In this document: in pieces, positions 1 through 4,690 of the stretch
Layout of the letters: each line of letters starts with the position of its first letter
Numbering within the stretch: the first letter of the stretch is position 1
Source of the DNA: an uncultured Haemophilus sp.
GTDB taxonomy: Bacteria; Pseudomonadota; Gammaproteobacteria; Enterobacterales; Pasteurellaceae
Assembly: GCF_937976265.1 (NCBI RefSeq)
Contig: NZ_CALJRX010000153.1
Coordinates: forward strand, 1 to 7,085
DNA length: 7,085 nucleotides
Direction: 5' to 3'
The notes under the pieces: generated by a model
The model's database searches: none
What the model was told of the DNA's origin: nothing
The model's input: only the letters and a program-made list of their open reading frames with translations
Translations under genes and position numbers: made by a program

Positions 1-92
1 TTGACCGCACTTTTATTGCAAAAGGTTCTAGCCGCCGTAAAGCAGAACAAGCGGCTGCAGAACAAATCTTAAAAACATTGGAAATTAAATGA
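1..92 (+). CDS. rnc: Ribonuclease III, C-terminal end (partial)
   Basis: This is the last 29 codons of RNase III, the endonuclease that cuts double-stranded RNA during rRNA and mRNA maturation; the start lies outside the window. Read with codons starting at base 3, it ends in the last helix of the double-stranded-RNA-binding domain, with the hallmark GSSRRKAEQAAAEQ segment that is nearly identical in E. coli Rnc. The stop TGA (90-92) overlaps the era start ATG (89-91) as ATGA, so the two genes are probably translationally coupled, as expected from the conserved rnc-era gene order. A DNA uptake signal at 4-12 lies inside the coding sequence and is read as part of Asp-Arg-Thr-Phe. Identification rests on the short C-terminus plus the neighbour era, and is firm. 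Confidence 0.95.
   Translation, partial: DRTFIAKGSSRRKAEQAAAEQILKTLEIK
4..12 (-). repeat. DNA uptake signal sequence (Hin-type USS)
   Basis: An exact ACCGCACTT, the complement of the 9-base Haemophilus uptake core AAGTGCGGT. On the minus strand the core is followed by an A/T-poor stretch, so only the core matches well. It lies inside the rnc coding region. Confidence 0.85.
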
Positions 93-1003
93 CTGAATTA
101 AATCAAGAACAAGAGACCTATTGTGGCTTTATCGCTATCGTAGGGCGCCCAAATGTAGGGAAATCCACCCTGTTAAATAAAATTTTAGGGCAAAAAATCT
201 CGATTACATCTCGTAAGGCGCAAACCACGCGTCATCGTATTGTGGGAATTAAAACAGAAGGTATCTATCAAGAGATTTACGTGGATACGCCGGGGCTTCA
301 TATCGAAGAAAAACGCGCGATTAACCGTTTAATGAACCGTGCAGCAAGCTCAGCGATTGGGGATGTGGATCTTATTATTTTCGTCGTGGATGGCACACAT
401 TGGAATGCCGATGATGAAATGGTGCTAAATAAATTACGTAATGCCAAAGCGCCAGTTGTACTCGCTATCAACAAAGTTGATAATATTAAGAATAAAGATG
501 ATTTATTGCCATTCATTACAGATTTAGGCAGTAAGTTTAACTTTGCTCATATTGTGCCGATATCTGCACAACGTGGTAATAATGTCCATCAATTAGAGAA
601 AATTGTTCGTCAGTCCTTACGTAAAGGCGTTCATCACTTCCCTGAAGATTACGTGACCGATCGTTCACAACGTTTTATGGCGTCAGAAATTATCCGTGAA
701 AAATTAATGCGTTTCACAGGGGAAGAGCTACCTTATTCTGTAACAGTTGAAATTGAACAATTTAAAGTAAATGAGCGTGGTACTTATGAAATCAATGGCT
801 TGATTTTAGTTGAGCGCGAAGGTCAAAAGAAAATGGTGATCGGTGCTCAAGGACAAAAAATTAAAACCATTGGTATGGAAGCGCGTGCTGACATGGAACG
901 CTTATTTGATAATAAAGTACACCTTGAACTTTGGGTCAAAGTGAAGTCCGGCTGGGCGGATGATGAACGTGCCTTAAGAAGTTTAGGTTATATGGATGAA
1001 TAA
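89..1003 (+). CDS. era: GTPase Era (ribosome assembly, 16S rRNA binding)
   Basis: Era is an essential GTPase that binds the 3' end of 16S rRNA through a KH domain and helps mature the 30S subunit. The 304-residue product is close to E. coli Era (301). The GTPase motifs are all present in order: G1 GRPNVGKST at 19-27, the Thr-rich switch I around 45-49 (QTTRH), G3 DTPG at 66-69, G4 NKVD at 128-131 and G5 ISA at 158-160. The KH domain follows, with its GXXG loop as GAQG at 252-255, and the conserved end GWADDERALRSLGY is intact. The ATG at 89 overlaps the rnc stop by four bases, with a weak GGAA-type ribosome site upstream inside rnc, so coupling to rnc translation is likely. In E. coli the next gene is recO; here it is a lipid enzyme gene after a 78-base gap. 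Confidence 0.98.
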   Translation: MTELNQEQETYCGFIAIVGRPNVGKSTLLNKILGQKISITSRKAQTTRHRIVGIKTEGIYQEIYVDTPGLHIEEKRAINRLMNRAASSAIGDVDLIIFVVDGTHWNADDEMVLNKLRNAKAPVVLAINKVDNIKNKDDLLPFITDLGSKFNFAHIVPISAQRGNNVHQLEKIVRQSLRKGVHHFPEDYVTDRSQRFMASEIIREKLMRFTGEELPYSVTVEIEQFKVNERGTYEINGLILVEREGQKKMVIGAQGQKIKTIGMEARADMERLFDNKVHLELWVKVKSGWADDERALRSLGYMDE

Positions 1004-1081
1004 AAAACTTGAGTAATACTCTATACCGTCCTGTTATTGGAAAAATATTGATGTTTTTTAATAAAAACAAGGAGATGGTAG
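1004..1081 (+). promoter_or_regulatory. era-lipid cluster intergenic region with possible promoter and strong RBS
   Basis: This 78-base gap has no clear hairpin terminator after era. Two weak promoter-like pairs can be read. One is TTGAGT (1009-1014), 17 bases, then TGTTAT (1032-1037). The other is TTGGAA (1037-1042), 17 bases, then AATAAA (1060-1065). Each box matches consensus at four of six positions. A small perfect inverted repeat GAGTAATACTC lies at 1011-1021. A strong Shine-Dalgarno AAGGAG (1069-1074) sits 7 bases before the ATG at 1082. The ribosome site is sure; the promoter is only a suggestion, and read-through from era is equally possible. Confidence 0.35.
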
Positions 1082-1687
1082 ATGAGTATCTATGCCTTAA
1101 AACCCAAATTTCAGAATTTACTTCGGCCTTTAGTTAGGCAATTAGCAGCAAAAGGCGTAACAGCAAATCAAGTTACGCTAATTGCCTGCTTACTTTCTAT
1201 TTTATTAGGTGTGGTTCTCGCACTATTTCCGACATTTTCTTCTCTTTTCTTCCTTATCCCTATTTGGTTGTTTTTGCGTATGGCGTTGAATGCCATTGAT
1301 GGCATGCTCGCACGTGAATTTAATCAAAAAAGTCGATTAGGCGGCTATCTTAATGAGATCACTGATGTTGTTTCAGATGCAGCACTTTATCTTCCTTTTG
1401 CTTTTGTCGCGCCTTTTGATGGTATTCAAATCTCAAGTATTATTTGGCTTGCGGCGTTGAGTGAGTTATGTGGCATCTTGGGACAAGTTCAAGGCAAAAC
1501 GCGTCGTTATGATGGCCCAATGGGTAAAAGTGATCGTGCATTCGTGTTTGGTGTACTCGGTTTGCTCTATGCGGTGAATGGTAGCTTGCATTCACTTTTC
1601 TGGTGGGGAGCCAATATCCTGATTATCTTGCTCATTGCAACTTGTATTAAGCGAGTAAAAAATGGATTAGCGGAAGTGACGGAGTGA
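1082..1687 (+). CDS. CDP-alcohol phosphatidyltransferase family protein, YnbA-like
   Basis: A 201-residue integral membrane protein of the family that includes PgsA and other CDP-alcohol phosphatidyltransferases, which join an alcohol head group to CDP-diacylglycerol and release CMP. It closely resembles E. coli YnbA over its length (IKP/LKP start, VTANQ/VTANH, RMALNA.DGMLARE). About six hydrophobic segments are visible (roughly 31-50, 53-70, 98-113, 116-135, 153-168, 172-190). The catalytic motif is a variant. The family pattern D-x2-D-G-x2-A-R-x8-G-x3-D-x3-D is here N70, D73, G74, A77, R78, G87, N91, D95, so the first and third aspartates are Asn, with an extra Asp at 99. The alcohol substrate is unknown. 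The start is fixed by AAGGAG 7 bases upstream. It is first in a tight cluster with an acyltransferase and a CdsA-like gene. Family assignment is firm; activity is inferred. Confidence 0.88.
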   Translation: MSIYALKPKFQNLLRPLVRQLAAKGVTANQVTLIACLLSILLGVVLALFPTFSSLFFLIPIWLFLRMALNAIDGMLAREFNQKSRLGGYLNEITDVVSDAALYLPFAFVAPFDGIQISSIIWLAALSELCGILGQVQGKTRRYDGPMGKSDRAFVFGVLGLLYAVNGSLHSLFWWGANILIILLIATCIKRVKNGLAEVTE

Positions 1688-1688
1688 T

Positions 1689-1693
1689 AGGAG
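1689..1693 (+). promoter_or_regulatory. Ribosome binding site deciding the acyltransferase start
   Basis: AGGAG lies 5 bases before the ATG at 1699 and just after the stop of the upstream gene (1685-1687). It favours ATG 1699 over the in-frame GTG at 1684, which has only a weak upstream GGAAG/ACGGA-like stretch. The surrounding 11-mer TAGGAGTAAAT (1688-1698) recurs before the next gene. Confidence 0.75.
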
Positions 1694-1698
1694 TAAAT

Positions 1699-2331
1699 AT
1701 GATCGCGAGATTAATCGATTTTTTATTGTGTCGTTTTGCCTCTTTTATTACAGGTGTTCGACCTCAAGCAGCGATAACTGAGCAGTCTTCAGAAGGGCAT
1801 CGTATCTATTTTGCCAATCATAATAGTCATGGGGACTTTATCTTACTTTGGATTTCATTACCTTATGAAGTGAGAAAGCAAACCCGTCCTGTTGCAGGCA
1901 AAGATTATTGGACGAAAGGCGCAATTCGCCGCTTTCTAGCCTATAAAGTGTTTAATATGTTACTGATTGAACGTAATAGCAACGATCCCAAAGCAGCCAT
2001 ACGACAAATGAGCGAAGCATTAGTCAATGATTCACTAATTATCTTTCCTGAAGGAACTCGTAAGATGGATGATGATTTGCCACTTCAACCGTTTAAAAGA
2101 GGCTTGTATTATCTAGCCAAAGAAAATCCTGATTGTGAATTTGTCCCAGTTTGGATTAGTAATATGAATAATGTTTTACCAAAAGGCTTTATTTTACCGA
2201 TCCCGTTGTTATGTGATCTTTATGTCGGTGAACCACTAAAGATTGGGACAGATGAGACCAAAGGTGAATTTTTAACACGCGCTCAATCGGCATTATTAAG
2301 TTTAAACATCAGTGAAAAAGGCAAATCTTAG
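1699..2331 (+). CDS. 1-acyl-glycerol-phosphate acyltransferase family protein (PlsC/LPLAT fold)
   Basis: A 210-residue acyltransferase of the PlsC superfamily, which transfers fatty acyl groups onto lysophosphatidate or related glycerolipids at the inner membrane. Numbered from ATG 1699, block I is NHNSHGD, the H-x4-D catalytic pair being H41 and D46. An LIERN-type block II lies near 89-93. Block III is FPEGTR at 116-121, which binds the phosphate of the acceptor, and a VPVWI block IV follows. A hydrophobic N-terminus (about 5-20) probably anchors it to the membrane. The in-frame GTG at 1684 would add five residues and overlap the upstream stop (GTGA). ATG 1699 is preferred because of the AGGAG 5 bases ahead. 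The neighbours, a CDP-alcohol transferase and a phosphatidate cytidylyltransferase homologue, suggest it supplies phosphatidate or remodels the product. The exact acceptor is not known, and this is probably not the housekeeping plsC. Confidence 0.88.
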   Translation: MIARLIDFLLCRFASFITGVRPQAAITEQSSEGHRIYFANHNSHGDFILLWISLPYEVRKQTRPVAGKDYWTKGAIRRFLAYKVFNMLLIERNSNDPKAAIRQMSEALVNDSLIIFPEGTRKMDDDLPLQPFKRGLYYLAKENPDCEFVPVWISNMNNVLPKGFILPIPLLCDLYVGEPLKIGTDETKGEFLTRAQSALLSLNISEKGKS

Positions 2332-2334
2332 GAG
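2330..2334 (+). promoter_or_regulatory. Ribosome binding site marking the true start of the broken YnbB-like gene
   Basis: AGGAG, overlapping the acyltransferase stop TAG (2329-2331), stands 3 bases before ATG 2338 and 6 bases before ATG 2341. No such site precedes the ATG at 2352 in the frame of the main downstream reading frame. This shows that translation is meant to begin at 2341 (or 2338), in a different frame from the rest of the gene. Confidence 0.75.
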
Positions 2335-2340
2335 TAAATG

Positions 2341-3272
2341 ATGACAGAAATATGGCAACTCTTCGGTGGTTTATTTATCGCCTTAATTTTTGCTTCCACC
2401 GTGGGATATGTTTTAAAACGCAGAGCGGGTGTGGATACCCTAATAGTGTCATTGATAACCTGAATGCACGCATCAATGCTTGGTGGGTGATGATTGGGAT
2501 TATCTTTATTGCGAGCTTATTGGGCTTTTATGGCATGATTGTGCTCTTTTTGATTATTTCATTTATGGGATTGCGTGAGTTTCTTTCTCTATTAAATATT
2601 CGTCGAGGCGATCATCTTGCACTCGCAGCCTGTTTTTATGTGATCTTGCCATTGCAATATTTTTTAGTCGCCATTGATTGGTTTAGTATGTTTACTATCT
2701 TCATTCCAGTATATGGCTTCTTATTTTTACCTATTCTGTCGGCATTACTCGGCGACCCCGCCCATTTCTTAGAGCGTTCTACGAAAATTCAGTGGGCATT
2801 GATGATTAGTGTATTCTGTATTTCACATATCCCGGCTTTACTGACACTTGATATCTCAGGTTATGAAGGAAAAAATCTTCTATTAATGATTTTCTTAATC
2901 TTAGTGGTACAGTCTAGTGATGTATTGCAGTATGTTTGGGGTAAACTTTTCGGTAAGCATAAAATTGCACCAAACTTATCGCCATCTAAAACGGTAGAAG
3001 GCTTTGTTGGTGGGGTATTAAGCGCAAGTTTATTAGGTATGTTACTTCATTGGATGACGCCATTTAATGCCTGGCAGGCATTTTTAATGAGTCTGTTAAT
3101 TTGCTTAATGGGATTCTTAGGTGGACTTGTGATGTCGGCAATGAAACGCAGTATGGGCGTGAAAGACTGGGGGAATATGATCAGTGGCCATGGTGGTATT
3201 TTAGATCGTATGGATTCGCTTTGTTTCTCCGCGCCAATTTTCTTCCATGTGGTGCGCTATTTCTGGGCTTAG
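2341..3272 (+). pseudogene. Phosphatidate cytidylyltransferase family (CdsA/YnbB-like), frameshifted
   Basis: CdsA-family enzymes convert phosphatidate and CTP to CDP-diacylglycerol in the inner membrane. From ATG 2341 the frame encodes a hydrophobic first segment (LFGGLFIALIFASTVGYVL) but stops at TGA 2461-2463 after 40 residues. The rest of the protein, from about PNSVIDNLNARINAWW to the stop at 3270-3272, is in another frame. Adding one C to the CCC at 2438-2440 joins them into a 310-residue protein, matching E. coli YnbB (about 298) in length, N-terminal segment and sequence. The family signature S-x-M-K-R-x4-K-D...H-G-G-x2-D-R-M-D is intact at 3135-3215, with one change: Ser where the pattern expects Pro/Gly, two residues before His. 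Many membrane segments follow the break without further damage. An ATG at 2352 opens the downstream frame, but its first 31 codons are an out-of-frame reading of the real N-terminus. Either a recent mutation or a sequencing error in a C run fits; a truncated product from an internal start such as ATG 2490 is possible. Confidence 0.85.
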
Positions 3273-3289
3273 TTATAAATCATGAAATC

Positions 3290-3321
3290 AAAAAAGAGCG
3301 GTTAATTAACCGCTCTTTTTT
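3290..3321. terminator. Bidirectional rho-independent terminator (perfect palindrome)
   Basis: A perfect 32-base palindrome whose half is AAAAAAGAGCGGTTAA, centred between 3305 and 3306. It forms a GC-containing stem with six T at the 3' side in both directions, as expected of a shared terminator. It starts 17 bases after the YnbB-like stop, and on the other strand lies one base past the alaA stop. Each arm contains AAGAGCGGT, one base different from the uptake core AAGTGCGGT, so it resembles the paired uptake signals that serve as terminators in Haemophilus. Confidence 0.9.
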
Positions 3322-3322
3322 A

Positions 3323-4537
3323 TTATTGACGATAAGTTTCTAAGAATCGAGCCAATTTGCCAATGGCTTCTTCTAATTGGCCGGTATAAGGGAGTGTCAC
3401 CACACGGAAGTGATCCGGTGAGTGCCAGTTAAACCCTTTACCATGCACGAGAAGTACTTTCTCTTTACGTAATAAATCGAGCACAAATTTTTCATCACTA
3501 TGAATGTTGAATTTTTGGATGTCGAGTTTCGGGAACATATACATTGCCCCCATTGGTTTTACGCAACTAATACCCGGGATTTGAGTCAGTAACTCATAGG
3601 CTTTATTGCGTTGTTCCAGCAAACGACCACCAGGTTGAACAAATTCATTAATACTTTGATAGCCACCTAATGCGGTTTGAATGGCGTGCTGCATTGGTAC
3701 ATTTGCACATAAACGCATAGACGCCAGCATATCTAAGCCTTCAATATAGCCTTTAGCATGTTGTTTTGGCCCATTTAAAATCATCCAACCTTGACGGAAA
3801 CCCGCAACACGATAAGCTTTTGATAAACCATTGAATGTAATAGTTAATACATCTGGTGCAAGGGCAGCAATATGATGGTGAATCGCACCATCGTAGAGAA
3901 TCTTGTCATAAATCTCGTCTGCAAAAATAATCAGATTATTTTCACGTGCAACTTGGATAATTTCTTCGAGTAACTCTTTGCTATAAACCGCACCCGTTGG
4001 ATTGTTCGGGTTGATTACTACGATAGCTTTGGTTTTGGCATTGACTTTCGCGCGAATATCATCAATAGCAGGGAACCAACCAGCCTCTTCATCACATAAA
4101 TAATGTACTGCATTTCCGCCCGCTAACGTCACCGCCGCTGTCCATAATGGATAGTCTGGCATTGGAACTAATACTTCATCACCATCATTGAGGAGTGCTT
4201 GCATTGACATGGTAATCAATTCAGATACACCATTCCCGATGTATACATCGTTTACTGTCGCATCATGAATACCTTTAGATTGATAGTATTGCACGATAGC
4301 TTTACGTGCCGAATACAACCCTTTGGAATCGCAATAACCTTGTGCAGATGGTAGGTTGCGGATCACGTCAACTAAAATTTCATCTGGCGCTTCAAAACCA
4401 AATGGGGCAGGGTTGCCGATATTCAGTTTTAAAATTTTATTGCCTTCTTCTTCTAGGCGTAAAGCTTCTTTGTGAACCGGTCCACGAATATCGTAGCAAA
4501 CGTGTTCTAATTTGTCTGATTTTGGAAATGAGCGCAT
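3323..4537 (-). CDS. alaA: Alanine aminotransferase AlaA (glutamate-pyruvate)
   Basis: A PLP-dependent class I/II aminotransferase that makes alanine from pyruvate and glutamate in the cytoplasm. It is very close to E. coli AlaA (YfbQ, 405 residues) along its whole length. Numbered from the chosen start (404 residues): the early conserved block LNIGNPAPFGF is at 38-48, NPNNPTG at 176-182 holds the cofactor-ring Asn, ADEIYD has the pyridine-nitrogen Asp at 207 and Tyr at 210, the Schiff-base lysine is K240 in NGLSKAYR, and the substrate-carboxylate Arg is R378 in FRVVTLP. An in-frame ATG at 4546 would add three residues, but it overlaps the AGGA ribosome site (4546-4549), so ATG 4537, 8 bases after AGGA, is the likely start. 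It is transcribed alone, divergent from menF and convergent with the lipid cluster, with which it shares a terminator. Its own promoter is at 4556-4584. Confidence 0.96.
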   Translation of the reverse strand: MRSFPKSDKLEHVCYDIRGPVHKEALRLEEEGNKILKLNIGNPAPFGFEAPDEILVDVIRNLPSAQGYCDSKGLYSARKAIVQYYQSKGIHDATVNDVYIGNGVSELITMSMQALLNDGDEVLVPMPDYPLWTAAVTLAGGNAVHYLCDEEAGWFPAIDDIRAKVNAKTKAIVVINPNNPTGAVYSKELLEEIIQVARENNLIIFADEIYDKILYDGAIHHHIAALAPDVLTITFNGLSKAYRVAGFRQGWMILNGPKQHAKGYIEGLDMLASMRLCANVPMQHAIQTALGGYQSINEFVQPGGRLLEQRNKAYELLTQIPGISCVKPMGAMYMFPKLDIQKFNIHSDEKFVLDLLRKEKVLLVHGKGFNWHSPDHFRVVTLPYTGQLEEAIGKLARFLETYRQ

Positions 4538-4545
4538 TAATAACA

Positions 4546-4549
4546 TCCT
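4546..4549 (-). promoter_or_regulatory. Ribosome binding site deciding the alaA start
   Basis: On the minus strand AGGA is followed by 8 bases and then the ATG at 4537. The upstream in-frame ATG (4546) begins inside this site and so cannot use it. The shorter start also matches the E. coli AlaA length. Confidence 0.7.
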
Positions 4550-4555
4550 ATGATA

Positions 4556-4584
4556 ATTAGATTTTCATTCAAAAATTGTGTCTA
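4556..4584 (-). promoter_or_regulatory. sigma70-type promoter of alaA
   Basis: On the minus strand a -35 box TAGACA (4584-4579, five of six to TTGACA) is followed by 17 bases and a -10 box TCTAAT (4561-4556, five of six to TATAAT). Transcription would start around 4549-4550, leaving a leader of about a dozen bases. The position upstream of alaA and the ideal spacing support it. No clear operator is seen. A short inverted repeat ATCTT-GAA-AAGAT lies further upstream at 4603-4615. Confidence 0.6.
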
Positions 4585-4614
4585 ATTTACGCTTAAATTC
4601 TTATCTTGAAAAGA

Positions 4615-4657
4615 TTTAATAAAAAAATTTTTTGAAAGTATTAAAGTGCGGTAGAAT
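4615..4657 (+). promoter_or_regulatory. Probable menF promoter region with A7T6 tract
   Basis: The alaA/menF gap has two -10-like boxes facing menF: TTTAAT (4615-4620) and TAGAAT (4652-4657), each five of six. Neither has a good -35 at 16-18 bases; TTGAAA at 4632-4637 is only 14 bases from TAGAAT. An A7T6 run (4621-4633) may bend DNA or act as an upstream element. TAGAAT begins on the last base of a USS. A start near 4664 would give a leader of about 27 bases. Weakly supported. Confidence 0.3.
4644..4652 (+). repeat. DNA uptake signal sequence, full extended consensus
   Basis: An exact AAGTGCGGT, preceded by A and followed by A-GAATAT, six bases, then A plus a T run. This matches the extended Haemophilus uptake consensus (core, then two A/T-rich segments about one helical turn apart). 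It is the only intergenic exact copy here and overlaps the probable menF promoter. Confidence 0.92.
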
Positions 4658-4690
4658 ATGGGCTAATTTTTTGTGTTTTATTATTTTTTC

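Noticed and set aside
298..516. Minus-strand open frame inside era
   Set aside because: It is a mirror reading of the GTPase domain; its hydrophobic look comes from complementing charged codons.
1684..1698. GTG at 1684 as the acyltransferase start
   Set aside because: It overlaps the upstream stop and has only a weak site, while ATG 1699 has AGGAG at good spacing.
2352..2460. ATG at 2352 as the true start of the CdsA-like gene
   Set aside because: Its first 31 or so residues are polar/aromatic nonsense unlike the family, it has no ribosome site, and it overlaps a better start in another frame whose product looks like the YnbB N-terminus.
2425..2466. Programmed frameshift in the YnbB-like gene
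   Set aside because: There is no slippery heptamer, long homopolymer or obvious downstream structure. A simple one-base loss or sequencing error explains it.
3101..3343. An 80-codon open frame over the end of the CdsA-like gene and the terminator
   Set aside because: It overlaps the conserved CdsA signature in another frame, runs through the terminator palindrome and has no family resemblance.
4306..4560. An 84-codon open frame on the + strand inside alaA
   Set aside because: It lies antisense to a highly conserved enzyme, with no ribosome site or recognisable domain.
4603..4615. Inverted repeat ATCTT-GAA-AAGAT between alaA and menF as an operator
   Set aside because: A five-base arm in very AT-rich DNA is expected by chance, and no known regulator site is recognised.
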